Of a DNA stretch of 64,000 nucleotides, positions 20,999 through 33,686 are shown piece after piece. Origin of the DNA: Ephydatia muelleri (taxonomy: Eukaryota > Porifera > Demospongiae > Spongillida > Spongillidae); contig JABACO010000022.1 of NCBI GenBank assembly GCA_013339895.1, positions 7,329,951 through 7,393,950 on the forward strand, written 5' to 3'. The translations under genes were made by a program, and so were the position numbers. A model generated the notes under the pieces. That model saw only the letters and a list, made by a program, of their open reading frames with translations, was not told where the DNA came from and made no database searches. Position 1 is the first letter of the stretch, and each line of letters starts with the position of its first letter.

Positions 20999-23245
20999 AT
21001 GTCACCGTGGCTACTAAGTGGAATTCTATTGTATCTTTTACTTCAAGTGCACGTAGAAGCTCAACATTCACCCGATAAGACCTTGTACCTTCTCTCATTT
21101 CTCACCTATCCGGACAGTGCAACAAATTTGTCTGTCAGCCAAGGTAGTCGGTACGCTATAGATCTCATCAACAGCGAGTCGATCATACCCGGATACAAGT
21201 TAGACCTTATCGAAGCCAGCGACGACTGCGACATCAGTTGGAACGGCATCGCTAACCTGGTCCGCAACTTGTACTACAGCGACAAACAAGTGATCGCCGT
21301 TGTTGGCCCCGAATGCTCTAACGTGGCCAAAGTGTTCGGCTCTCTCCTAGGACTCTCGCAAATTTCCCTGATCAACATCCATCTCGCCACCTCATACGCT
21401 CTGTCGAATCGCACACTCTACCCTTACAGCTTTGGCATCAACACTCCAAAATATCTCAGCGTGGCCGCTATTGCCGCTTTAATCGATCACAATGGATGGA
21501 GTCGCATTGGGATTCTCTACGACCCCTCCGTGCCGGAGTACGTTGATTCGTATGGGACGTTTCTCAATGCTATGAAGGATTATACGGTGGAGCTCGCATT
21601 CACATCGTATGTGTCACTAACTTACTTTCCATTAGCGGGACTGAAAGCTACGTACGTGAGGGTTATCGTGTCCTTTCTCGGACAAGAACTCCAAAAGAAA
21701 GTGCTATGTCTGGCCTACCACATGAATATGACCTATCCTCGCTACCAATGGATTCTAGTTGACCCTTCTACGGCAAATGATCCGCTGGGCAATGTATCCA
21801 TCAAATACACAAATACAGAGTACACGTGTGACAAAGATCAATTGGCCTCGGCTCTAAATCGCAGTGTGTCTGCTGCAATCGACAAGTTGTCACCACTCGA
21901 TACGATAACACTTGTGCCCGGAATTAGCAACTATGACCCTTTCGAAAACTGCTCTGCGGCTATTGTGGAATGTGTTCTCACATTTGACGCGACTTTGGCA
22001 CTGGCATTAGCGCTTAACCGTTCTATTCGCCCACTGATGGAGAGGAATCTCTCACTTTCGGATTACACTGCCGGTGAGCACTCTATCGCCTCGATCATTC
22101 AACAGGAAATTATGAATTTGAGTTTTGCTGGAATGGCTGGGACAATAGTACAGTTCGATCCAAATACCGGATACCCTTCGGCAGTCATAACCTCTCTTCT
22201 TCAGTATTCCGAAGAATTCGGTATTAATTCAACATTTGCCACCATGCTGAACGGTACACTTCACTTTAAAGACGTCGCCTTTGCGTTTGTATCTACCGAT
22301 TTCGACAGGATCCACAGGACCACTCCCATCCCCTTGGCGACAGTGGTGGTTGCAATAGGGGTGGTGGTTCCTCTTGTCGTATTAGTAGGGATACATGTGC
22401 TTAACACCGTGTATTGGAAAGTCCCGTCCATCAAAGCTTCGAGTTCCAATCTCAACCACTTTGCTTACGTCGGGTGCTACTTCATTCTGCTTGCCGAGGT
22501 CGCGTACACGAGTGGAGAATTGGCTTCATTCAATATCCAGGCGAAAACGGTCTTATGCAACGTGTTTCCATGGTGCTTGATATTGGGACTGACTCTGGTG
22601 CTATCCACAGTATGCGTGAAGACATGTAGACTTTACTTCATCTTCACGGCATCGATCAAAGGAGCTAATCGAAGACTAGTAGTGAAATTGAAAGACAACT
22701 TACTAGCAAGCATTATTGTTGGATTAGTACTAGCGAGTGCAGTTCTTTTAACAGCTTGGACGTGGTCCCATCCGCTTGTACGACAAGCCACAAACCGCAC
22801 TGTCCCATCCGGAGAGACGTTCGTCATACTTCTCGAGGATTACTGTGACACTGAGAATCAGGCGTATTGGTTTGCGGCTGCAATTATTTTCGAGGCAACC
22901 CTCCTAGCCTCTTGTGTGTTATTGGCGTTTTTAAACCGAAATGTGATCATGAAGGATTTTCAGACCCACAGCGTCATTCTGCTTGCCTATCTGTTAACCC
23001 TCACCGGCATAGTAGGCGCGGCCACATATTTCATTACGTCAAGTATCGGAGCTTTAAATATTTCCTTATCTTATGGCATTCAGTGCCTCGTTCTCAGCCT
23101 GATCGTCTATCTCTGCATTTTCTTGCTATTCTTGCCTCCTATTTGGCCCGTTCTCAAAAGAATGCCAGCGTTAAAGAGCGGAGTTAATCAGAAAAATCCA
23201 CCGGAAAGAATAATGCGGCAGAATACGGTGATGAGTCGGATATAG
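20999..23245 (+). CDS. GABA-B-receptor-like family C GPCR (left-arm copy)
   Basis: A single-exon gene of 748 residues. ATG 20999 is chosen because it opens a typical signal peptide (MSPWLLSGILLYLLLQVHVEA); the frame is open further upstream without a better start. Residues about 25-430 form a Venus-flytrap ligand-binding domain, with the bilobed-receptor pattern (QGSRYAIDLINSES, VIAVVGPECS, PYSFGINTPKYLSVAAIAAL), many N-glycosylation sites and five or more extracellular cysteines. Residues about 440-720 hold seven membrane helices of 7tm_3 type, with the IKASSSNLNHFAYVGC and MKDFQTHSVILLAYLLTLTG blocks usual in GABA-B-like receptors. There is no cysteine-rich domain, which separates it from mGlu receptors. 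The cytoplasmic tail is short (about 28 residues), with no coiled coil. Expected role: plasma-membrane receptor for an amino-acid-like ligand, coupled to G proteins. Ligand unknown. Confidence 0.88.
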   Translation: MSPWLLSGILLYLLLQVHVEAQHSPDKTLYLLSFLTYPDSATNLSVSQGSRYAIDLINSESIIPGYKLDLIEASDDCDISWNGIANLVRNLYYSDKQVIAVVGPECSNVAKVFGSLLGLSQISLINIHLATSYALSNRTLYPYSFGINTPKYLSVAAIAALIDHNGWSRIGILYDPSVPEYVDSYGTFLNAMKDYTVELAFTSYVSLTYFPLAGLKATYVRVIVSFLGQELQKKVLCLAYHMNMTYPRYQWILVDPSTANDPLGNVSIKYTNTEYTCDKDQLASALNRSVSAAIDKLSPLDTITLVPGISNYDPFENCSAAIVECVLTFDATLALALALNRSIRPLMERNLSLSDYTAGEHSIASIIQQEIMNLSFAGMAGTIVQFDPNTGYPSAVITSLLQYSEEFGINSTFATMLNGTLHFKDVAFAFVSTDFDRIHRTTPIPLATVVVAIGVVVPLVVLVGIHVLNTVYWKVPSIKASSSNLNHFAYVGCYFILLAEVAYTSGELASFNIQAKTVLCNVFPWCLILGLTLVLSTVCVKTCRLYFIFTASIKGANRRLVVKLKDNLLASIIVGLVLASAVLLTAWTWSHPLVRQATNRTVPSGETFVILLEDYCDTENQAYWFAAAIIFEATLLASCVLLAFLNRNVIMKDFQTHSVILLAYLLTLTGIVGAATYFITSSIGALNISLSYGIQCLVLSLIVYLCIFLLFLPPIWPVLKRMPALKSGVNQKNPPERIMRQNTVMSRI

Positions 23246-26200
23246 GATGAATCTACATGTATTTAATTTTATTAAGAGCTACTCGCGATGATTGCATGGA
23301 ACCGAACGCTAATTTGAGTGATAATACTACTGTATACTATACCTATTGGGCCATCTATTTTCTGAATTTAACATACCTATCTAAGCCTGCACAGAAAAGG
23401 GGGTTAGGGAACAGATGAGACCATATACATGTAGAGAAACTTCCAATACATTGAGAGGACATTGTTGCATTTTAAATATTTTCTGATTATCATAATGGCA
23501 TAGCATGAGAGATGAAGAACTAGAAATAGGCAAAGAAAGCTACATGCAGTGTAGATTTGGTGATCGCAGTCATTATACGCGGTAACATCCCTTACGTCAC
23601 TAACTATAATGTACACTGTGTAGTGGGATGATCATATATCTTCGTGCCCTTACGTACATGCACGCATGGCTGTAATATGGTCCTGCACGAGATCGTCCAT
23701 CGCCTGCATTGCACGCTTTCTCACGGGCGGCTTTTCGCTTAACCATTCGCGGAAGTGCCTTTAAGTTGAAGTTGACAACTGAGCTGCACAGCTTGTCTCT
23801 GATCAGACTGACTTCCCCCAACACGTACAGCCCACAGACAGTCAAGTATTCGTATCGGGTTTGAGACCTACCAAATCTTGATGGGAGAGTTACAAGAGAA
23901 AAGATAGTATATGTATAAACATTATCGGCATCGTCGATCGGTATATGACCCTATAGCGCTATGTATATATCAGCATGTATGATATGTCTGGTGCACGATA
24001 TATACTAATGCTGATAACGATGAGAATTGTGAAACGATGTGAAGAATGTGCTTTGCTCTTGCACGCAGATATCGCCGATGGGTGTACATGTAGTTAACGG
24101 CGCAGGGCATGATATCAAGAAACGATCAAATACAATAGATAGTTCGACGTTTGGAATTTTGGGCTATACTTCTTTCATAACTTACTGTAGGTCAGAAATA
24201 TCAAAGTGGGAATTTAGGATGTCTCATGATGCATTAGTGCATGAGTTTTGCCGCCTACGACTGATGATGACAAACCGAAAAGGAGTTATGAAAGATTTTA
24301 TTTTATTACACGTACTTCTATTCATCTAAGAAGGATCCTTGTGCACACCGCAAAAAGGGGCATTATACCTAGTACTCCCAGAAGATCTTCTAACTACAAG
24401 ACAGAACCTCAGGTTTATGGGCAATTGGATTTGGTAGGAAAACGGCGATAAAAGAGAGAAGCTGGATATGCTACACTTAGATATGGATCCATATCTAATC
24501 GCTCCGGATGTTTGGACTCGAAAAACTGCTGGAATCATGGCCAGTCGTCAGTTTTCCTGATATTTGTACTTACGTGTACCTGAATTTCTCGCCTAGTCCC
24601 TGCACTAAAGACGACCTGAAGGCTTATAAAAGCACTGAAGCTTGGAAATAAGTTCCTCTTAGGTTTTGTAAGGGGGGCTGATTGATTTGCTGAAACGAAG
24701 TGCGGTCTCTTGTTTGGTTACAGCCAAGGTACAATCAGCAAGAAATAAAAATCTATTATATAAAGTGAAACATTGATTGCATCACCCCTGTAGGCCAAGC
24801 ATAGCCAGAAAATGAGTGATCCACCACTTGTACACTGGGTTGGGGTGCGTTATAATGGCACATTTGTTTTTGCACACAAACTTCATAGGGCTTGCAAACT
24901 GGATGCTGGTCACTGATATTTGCAAAAGGCATGCACTATAGGACATACAACTTAAATCAGGGCTTTGAAGGGAACAATCAAGCTGCATGTTTCTGAGGTA
25001 CATGATGTGTTCTTTACCAGATCTGCTTTAGCCATTATGGAATACAGCAATGTGAATAAGCCTCTCCTGCACCTGCCATGCAATTGCATTCCACTTCAGC
25101 CTGTTTGTGTTAGCTGTTCACATGTCCATGTACTGTACCCAACGATGCAGAATTAGCTGCATTCTTCAAGAATCTAACATGAAGTTAATCCAAAGACAGC
25201 TATTCTGTCAATTGTACTATAGGATGTGACAGCTTTAACCCTACTTCCCAGTCATCACTGCTGCCTCCCCCTAATATCAGTCTCACTATTATAAACCAGA
25301 ATCGTCTTCTCATGCATTAAATGATCTTATTTTAGAGGCATTGGTATCAGTTGCTACATGATGCACCATACGACTATCATTTCATCTGCACACACAATGG
25401 CTTTCTGTCTGTATGTTAACATCCGCACCACTGGGGATGGATTCAGTGCACCATCCCTTATTGTCTGAATACCTACATCAACTCTTGACGCTACATCATC
25501 ATGCAGATATCAGTATACCACTATGCTCTGACACAGCAGGTCCCAAAGTGGGAAAACTTTGGCTTTCTTGGTGGCATTGTCCATCTGTTCAGAGAGAACA
25601 AAGCCTAAACACTGTATATGTGAGCTTTTAACCAATGTTAAATGGATGCTGATAAGCAGATTAGTATATTTCACAACCTATTTTACACAGTTGCAAGAAC
25701 AAGTTAATATTACAATAAAGCATGCATTAATTGCTTTCTTATTTTCACAAACTTCATGGCCTCGACTATAAAAGGCTACACTGCTATTAGCATATTCAGA
25801 CAGAAAGACAATCAAGGAATATGGAACTATATGCAACAACTGATACTAGCCGTCATCAAGAATGAGCGCACAAATATGCACCTTATGGTTACGCGAATTT
25901 CCTCTTGTATTTAATATAACTCTACCAGCAATGTATTCTGCACGTGCTCAAATAGATTTTCAGTTAGAGAAATCAAAATGTTGTTGTATCTTGGTGTGCA
26001 AAACTATGGGCCTACATATGAGCGCACAGATTTATACCATTACACGGCCCATTGAATATAGGGGCTAAAAAGCTTGCCACCTCTTTTATACGTCGTAGGT
26101 GAGTTACTCTTCTAACCTTGGATCTCTCTAAACGGCAATAGTGGTAATGGTCGCTCTTCTGGCTTTGTTTCTTGAGTTCTCTTTTCTAGTCAGCTTTCTC

Positions 26201-26557
26201 TCGTCAGTATACACACGTAAACTAACATCGCCATGCACTTGACCATTATGTGTTTCAATTGTTCATTAAAATAAGGTCTAGAGAAAATCGCGTCCTAAAT
26301 GTTAATGAAATAGTTGTCCTAGCACCACAAGAAATAAAACTTGAAACGCGCACGAATATGCACCGCCCCCTAAACACTATCAAGGGTTGTTATTTTATTG
26401 TTTTTAACTTTGTTATGCATATGGAAGCTTTCATACCCTGTTATGACGTATGCGTCTGATATACACATAGCGTGTAACTGTACACTTTGGCAGCAAATGC
26501 CGATTAGAATTCATACTCTTATGTCTAATATACATGTTAACCAGTACCTTGTGAACA
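23246..26557. other. Shared core DNA downstream of the receptor, no firm gene
   Basis: Mirrored at about 42080-45260. Short ORFs occur but their frames are not preserved between the arms. The best conserved part is 23620-23880. Small length differences occur, for example about 300 bp extra in the right arm at 44038-44346. No RNA gene or known domain is seen. Confidence 0.5.
23620..23880 (-). other. Conserved segment, possible exon (left copy)
   Basis: A minus-strand frame reads SQTRYEYLTVCGLYVLGEVS and on through a basic stretch to 23600. The matching right-arm segment (44640-44883, plus) keeps an acceptor-like TTGGTAG before the same SQTRYEYL start but then continues in a different frame. 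Since indels have shifted the frame between copies, I treat it as non-coding or decayed. Function unknown. Confidence 0.25.
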
Positions 26558-27271
26558 CATGCAGAAATCAGTGATCATCAGGAAAGTGATGGTGTTCAAA
26601 AAGACATCCTATAGCATGTGATCCATTGCTAGTACATAGGGTTGAATTTGTGTTTAATTTATAAGTACTGATGGTTCGGATGTATTCAAACCAAGGTTAG
26701 ACTTACATCTATTTAAATGTATGAAGAATGGTTACTCTTAAATTTTATTAACTAACCGCAAGTTATAAAACATTTGCCACCTCATTTTTACGTGTAGAAA
26801 GCTTGTAAGGTGCAAACTGTGCAAAAATATATATACCCTTACATTGAATATTTCAGTTTGAGAAAGCAAAACATAGCTTCCCATTAACATGTACACAAAA
26901 TCAATGTTTTCTGACCTAATTACTGTATTCCACTGTTTTTTTTTAATTGAATCTTAACGAAAAATTGAGTTGCCACCCTTTATTATGATTTGCAGCACAT
27001 TGGGACATGTATTCATGCCATTTGTTTCTTCCATTTTTCTAGTTCGGGGAGCCTGTTCGGTTACTGGCGCCGCCATCTTGACCATTATAAATGGTCGTCA
27101 TAAAACAGAAACACGGCCGGCTACATATACATGTAGCTTTCCTAAATAATTATAGTTAGGTTTATTAACTCAAAATGCTCACAAACTATTACTGGCCACA
27201 TCCCCGCTTGGCAGGGGCAGATCCATGCAGTATTTTGGTAAGGGGCCGGGGTTCTGGTTGAGTGCGAAAAC

Positions 27272-27302
<31 letters not shown>

Positions 27303-29596
27303 AAACTGAGACGCGATTCGCCGAAGTGGTGTTCCAATTCTAATTTGATGCTTCATAACCGTTCAAATTTGACCAACCCCACGGGTCCGCTACAGCAACT
27401 TGGGTAACATGTCACTTAAGCGGGCAGTCTGCATTTGAGAACAGCTAATTATAAACGGCTTTCTATCTGAAATTTGTGACCACGCCAGCTGGCGTGTAAG
27501 GTGGGAGATAATATAGTAAGGTCATCGTTGATTAATTAATTCATGCAAATGGTCTGTTCAGAGCATATATACGAGGGACTAGGTTTATATGGCGGCGGAT
27601 CAGTGAGTTCGGTGTTGCATCCTTTAATTTCCCCCGCTTTTTTATATGCAAGATCTATAGAACGTTTTGAAGCTGATCCGATTCAATATTATTTAATGTC
27701 CTATTAATAATAACGTATTACCTTGCGTGATCGCTAGGCGTGTTGCCGCGGCTGACTAATTGGAACAAGTCCCGGACGGCCGGCTGACCGGATTAGACCC
27801 CTGGCGGTCACTGTCACGGCCAGCAATGGCCGGCATCAATCCTTCTCGGTCACGGTCACGGCCACGGCCAACCGTTAGCAGCCTATCCGACACGGTCACG
27901 GCCATTTCTGACCGCCAGAACCGTCAAATCTCGAGTTTGGCGGTCACAGTCGGCGGGCAACCGTCAAGGGCTGGGAATTAATTACCTGTACAAGCTTACA
28001 TGTACGCGTCATCAGTAAAATTGCGTGTAAATAATTATGAATTTTGTTTGAATAATAAGAACAGCTTAATTACACCTAGGAAGGGTATATTTAAAGTTTA
28101 TACACAACGTAACAGCAAAACTCTTTCTAGCCGGGCAGAGTCCATTCTCCATCTTTTGCGTTCAAGTATTAGTTAGTTCGCTCTGATGGTGTACCTGATG
28201 CTGGAATAGCCAGACACTTTAGTGCCATTTTAGAGACTGTGGAGAAATTGTGGGAATCTGGGAAATGTGGGAAAACTGGGGAAGTTGGCAGATGGATCAG
28301 TTTTCTTCCTCCTAATTAGAATCGGGTTCTTTACGATCGTCGTGTCGGCCATACATGTAATACAGCGCGCTATACTGTACGCGACGGTCAAATCTCTGTA
28401 TTTCAAAACTCCAATCACACACGCGAAAACAGATATAGCTTCCTCTCCAATTTAGGTGCACAACGCACAGATAGTAAAAGTATGCAGGCCTACTGATAAT
28501 GTATAACAGCGAATGCACTTCCATGCATCAGTGCAATTGGTAGACCTGCATGGGCAGCAAGTTAGTTCTAATCTCTTCATCATGCATTTACCATGCATGC
28601 AATTGAGAGCTGGTTTCGCGTATACATGTATATGGGTAAACTTGACTTCAAAGCATTCATTACCGCGGTGCAGTCATGTTATCTTGCACCGTATTATCTT
28701 GCATTAACTTAACTGAATTAATCGCAGACTGTGACAGCATAATTGGATCATGCACCATCAACCACAATGCATGCATGCACGGATAATGCTCGCAATAGTG
28801 AAATGAACAAGAAAAGCGTGGAAATTGTAACTGAGCGTTGTCCGAGGTTACCAGGCAATAGAATCTATATAAAACTCGCCGAGCTTTTTCATGTATAAGA
28901 ACTTATGTTTAAGTGTTGAAACATACAACCACTTTGAAAGTAATGCCGAGAGTGCTACTGACAAAGAGAATGACATGAGGCATATCCCACTGGGTTCGAG
29001 CAAGGATTTTAATAGTTAATAATAGTTGGTTAGAGCTACTAGCTGGTTCAAGTAGACAACGACAAATTAAAAGAACAGATCACATTGCACACTGCCATGA
29101 GGCATAACAGATAAATTGTGTGCACACATGATTTCTGAATGTTTGGTCAGTCCCTATTGGCATGTGTTGCATGATTTATTTATCAACTAGCTGACTTTTC
29201 AATCCATGCACATATGCGTGGGCGTACCGCAGTAGCCACACCCTCGCGCAGAAGCTTTGGCACGCTGTATGATAGACTTTCGTTATTTTACTATTTAATT
29301 ATACCAGATTTAAATCAACGTTACATGTGCACGTGAGCCAAAGTTTCGCATGAATTATGAAAAAGGTATTAACATGATACTTAAATATCTTGCGTCATCT
29401 TTTAAATACATTTATGAATTAATTATGCGTGGTTGAAATTAATTTAAATGTCTTCATTTTAGTAAAAGGTGCATAATATTTTTTTCATGAAAAATGCATA
29501 TTATAATCAAACCGATTTTTAGAGTATGTTTGAAATGCAATGTGGAAAAAAACAACAGGATGACCGCGTATGCATGGGCCATTTCTGGATATGATG
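26558..29596. mobile_element. Insertion, copy 2 of the dispersed element
   Basis: Begins ACATGCAGAAATCAG and repeats the start, middle and end of the element at 7305-13927 in direct orientation: 26558-27415, 27420-27735 and 28448-28590. The poly-G run follows GAAAACGG at 27272-27299. It then continues for about 1 kb of AT-rich DNA without a gene. The right arm has an empty site near 42076, where TTGTGAAC-type flank joins GCATACGCTGG-type flank directly. Its private part 27740-27985 is GC-rich with GGTCACGG repeats. Confidence 0.7.
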
Positions 29597-30344
29597 CATA
29601 CGCTGGTTATTTCAATTAATTTTATTGGAGTTTGGTTATCGAATTAAAAATTGCTAAATGGTGAATTTTTAACAAGTAATTAGGAAGATGGTTTGTTTAC
29701 GTGCATTCGTTTGCCTTGTTGCTAATAGAATATTCGTGGTTGTCCATCGCATGCGATTTGTTTTGTGACTTTTATTTATTCGAACTACAATATTTATATG
29801 TACGTAAATGTAGCAATGGCATATAGATGTACATGCGCACCATTTTGATACTGCTGCCAAGTACGTATATGCTTTCCGTTTCTGTACAGCAATCCCGACA
29901 GTGACCACAGAGTGTCTGATCCACCTGATGTAGTGACCTCAGTGCGGTTAAGTTAGTACATCGAGCACCATTCTGTGCATATGGTGTGCATCGCTTAATT
30001 AGTGTTGCCTCTCTAACAACGTGACTTCCTTAGTGTCCTCAGAGTGCCTGGTGCTTCTGAAGTTGCGGCGATATGCGGTTAGTACACTGGGAACTTTTCT
30101 GTGTACGTTTAATTAGAATATCATACAAGTTGTTTGAGACTAAGTGTTGCCTCTCTAACAACGTAACCTCCTTAGTGACCTCAGAGTGCCTGGTGCTTCT
30201 GATGTTGCGACGATCTGCGTTTAGTAGACTTGGCACTTTTCTGCGTACATTAAATTAGAATTATTACCACCGAACACATACATGTAGCTTACTTGCTGAT
30301 AGCGATTTATACAATTTCATTCAATCATAGATACTTTAGAGAGG
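28591..30344. other. AT-rich DNA without a recognised gene
   Basis: Up to 29596 this belongs to the second element copy; after that it is shared core mirrored at 41370-42075. Between 29940 and 30250 two related stretches (GCCTCTCTAACAACGT and AGAGTGCCTGGTGCTTCTGA words) repeat directly about 135 bp apart; the right arm keeps related repeats at 41470-41760. The small ORFs here are shadows of this repeat. Confidence 0.5.
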
Positions 30345-31044
30345 GATTGGAAGCGCATCACGTGCGCCATATGGCCTATGCGCGCACTCCATGATCGCGA
30401 GAGTCACACCTTTCAATTGAGACAATCCAGGGAAAGTGTCTAGAACGTAGTTCTAACAGTTTGCGCTAGACATTTTTCATCGTCTTTTCCAAATGTAAGG
30501 GTTTTATAGTGTATTGACTTTACTAAAGCCGTTGATTTACAGCGGTACATAGTTATCACAACTCGCGCGGGGTTATGTACCTTTTTTCGAAAACGGGTAG
30601 TCTCCCGGAGGTTTATGATGCTTTATCTGTTTAGAGAGGTGATTTTGCAAGGAGGGTTTTTTTATTGTCATTGAATCGTGAGTTACACTCTCGTATAGTA
30701 CGAAAGTGCAAAAAAGATATGCTTCGTGTATGTACCTTTATTCGCAATCCTAAGTGTTATTGTAATGTTAGTTATGAATCCTGAGAGAGCAGTGAATGCT
30801 CCAGGAAGGACTATTTTCGTATCCCAAAAATAACGGTTGGTTTTCTAGTAATACTGTCGCAAAAAATGGCTTATTTTGTGATTGTTTATTGGATGTGTTC
30901 GCGCGTATTACATATGAGATGATTCATCTTGTATTCGTATAGGATTCAGTCAAGCTTTTCACCTGACCTCGAAGGAGGTATATTGTTGTAGATTGGGTGG
31001 ATGCATTATAACTATTCATTTAAATACACAGAGGTCTTGGTATT

Positions 31045-32240
31045 ATGGGTAGGAAAAAGCACTGGTGGAAGAAGAAGCCTGAATCTGGCAAAGATTTTTC
31101 CCTATCACCTTAGATAAAGTGTCTGTTCCATTTCCTGTGTCTATTCCTTTGGACAACATTTCCATACAAACCAAACTACGATGGCTCAAACGAGATTTGT
31201 TATCTGCTCTTCCCAGAAGTTGGGTGGACATCACTCCAGCTTCTGATACTGATGTAATCATCATCTGTAAAGCTTCATATCATCAAATGTTGAACTCAGG
31301 CAGGGTGCAATTCACTATTCACATTCAAGCCACTTTTAACTGGAGTGTATACTTTGATTGCAACCTGCTAAACTACACCTCTTGCAAGGTTCTACATTGC
31401 GTACCTTGTCCACTCCAGGATGTGAATGTGCTGTCTTTGATCAACACACTTGAAACAGCCCGGATCTGTAAAGGCCATGCTGATGTGAAATATACTGGTC
31501 TTGTTGCACACAGAAATGGAAAGTTCTACGGTAATCCGGGTAAGCATGGTAACTGTATGATGTGCTCTCTGTAATATTACTTGTTTCCCCCGGTCCCCAA
31601 ACGTAAAGGTATGCTTCTTGCTTTTGAGGACTTGGGCACTTTAGATAAACCAACTATCTGCTCATCTCATTGTGAGTTCCTTTGGATTCAGATAGTCCAT
31701 TTAGCAAATGTCACCCATGTTACAAAATACGAACGTTGCTTCACATAGCTTTGAGCAGATACAAGCGTATAAGAGATGATGTTGAACTGCATAGAGTAGG
31801 TGTTCATAGCCATGTAAATCACCGTTATTTGCTAAACGAGGATTACGGTATCAACATCAGCACATACGTAGTTTAAACAGGAAGTTAGATCACATTGTGG
31901 CCAAGCTGTTAATAGCTACCCAGAAAGTAGGAGTAAACCTCAACAGTGATATGCATGATGATGTATGCACTATAATGAAGCAAGAAAATGATGAAATTGT
32001 CAGGCTATATCCTGAAGGATCATTTCAAAGATTGTTTTGGTCCCAACAACTCGATGCATCACGAGTGAAGAAAGCCAGTTCAATGAAGTGGCACCCTTTA
32101 ATGATCAAATGGTGTCTCTATTTACGTTACAAGTCTAGTGGTGCGTATGAGGCATTGAAAGAGAGCAGTTGTTTGAAGCTACCTTCACAGCGTACATTAC
32201 GGGATTACACACATGTCATCAAGGCTGCACCTGTGCGCAT
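31045..32240 (+). pseudogene. Decayed P-element/THAP9-like transposase N-terminal half
   Basis: Three frames chained on the plus strand give a recognisable order. First comes a 151-codon frame (31119-31574) ending CMMCSL. Then a segment with SRYKRIRDDVELHRVGVHSH near 31755-31820. Then a frame from 31897 with SSMKWHPLMIKWCLYLRYKS and LPSQRTLRDYTH. The last block matches the helix-turn-helix region of P-element-type transposases as I remember it. Frameshifts and stops separate the parts, and the RNase H-like catalytic region is missing, cut off by the (AC)n tract. It is certainly non-functional. Confidence 0.55.
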
Positions 32241-32241
32241 A

Positions 32242-32347
<106 letters not shown>

Positions 32348-32404
32348 CTGGGCTTGTACCACTTGCAGTGACTTAGGGTTCTTATTTCTCACACTGTTAT
32401 CTCA

Positions 32405-32690
32405 TATGGCAGCAACCTCAGAGTTAAGATGGCAGAGCTATGTGAGAGTCAACATAGTACAGGAAGCAAAGGGCAAAAGGAACATTATGACACACATACC
32501 AAAAGTAGGGAGTTTGGTGAAGGTGATGCTGTTTGGCTACAAAACCCAACTGCTGGAAAATTGAATCCAAAGTGGGAAGGTAGATGACGGGTTGTAAACC
32601 AGGTTAACCCCCCTAACAACTTTACAAATTGAGCACAGAAGGCCACAAGGTCCAGAGTGGTGCATATTAACAGAATACAATGCTGTATAT
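32405..32690 (+). pseudogene. Gypsy-type integrase C-terminal scrap
   Basis: In shifting frames one reads SREFGEGDAVWLQNPTAGKL followed by NPKWEGR and NPPNNF. This is the usual end of Gypsy polyproteins after the integrase core, where a G-D-x-VWL motif precedes the chromo-like region. Stops interrupt it and nothing upstream of pol survives. It is not closely linked to the Gypsy pol at 59.3-61.9 kb, which lies on the other strand. Confidence 0.5.
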
Positions 32691-33205
32691 TACGGGAGAA
32701 GGAGTTCACACTGTCAAGAGCGGTTGGGTGGGAACCAGCAAGCATAGAAAACACTTTTCAGTGCTACAGATTCCACTCCCCAGCCAGAAGATCCTGCTTT
32801 TCAACCGGATAATGTTGCAGATGTTCCACCAGCAGTCCAGCTCCCAATAGATTTAACAGGACAAGCGGCCCCACATACTTTGGACCAGGGCAAAAAGGCG
32901 CTATCTACAATGTGAACCACGACCTCCTAATTAGTACTAAGTTTAGATCATAAGCTTTAGGATAAGCTTAACTGATTAACGCCGAGAGATGCATATCTGC
33001 GTCTGAAAAGGTGTGTTTACCCTTACCAAAGAATTCTTCCAGACCCTCTGAAACTTTTTATATATACCAATTAGAAGTTATTCATGTTCACTGCTCCTTC
33101 CTGCTACCTAACATTCCTCTGTTGCCTCATTTAGTTGATTTTGGATAACTCTACTTTAGTTAATCAAAAACTTATATTCTGGCGTTAATCGGTTAAAATA
33201 CTGTG

Positions 33206-33650
33206 GGATGAATGCAATGTGAGAGACAGCAAGTGTTCTGAAAAGACCCCTTTGTGGAGCATGATGAATAGTAATTCCCTGACTCACTTCCCGGCTGTCA
33301 CTTGTTCTATAGAGGTACTGCACCCCTGGGATAGGGGTCAAAGGATGCCAAGAAATACCAATTATGTGTTCCTATGTTAGTGATGTTGCTGAAATGAAAT
33401 AAGAGACTGACTGTTACATATAGATAGTATTACAGGTACATGTAGGTCTGTATGGGTGATATCGTCATGTATGTATACAGAAGAATATCATTATTAAAAT
33501 CAAAATTGGAAAACGTTAAAGACCACCATTTGCTATATGTCATCCACCTGTTGTAAAAGAATGGAGTATAATAAAATACCCAATGCAGTGAGAGTGTTGT
33601 CTGTTACGACAAGTTGCGCCCATTGCACTCATATAGTCATAGACTATACG

Positions 33651-33686
<36 letters not shown>

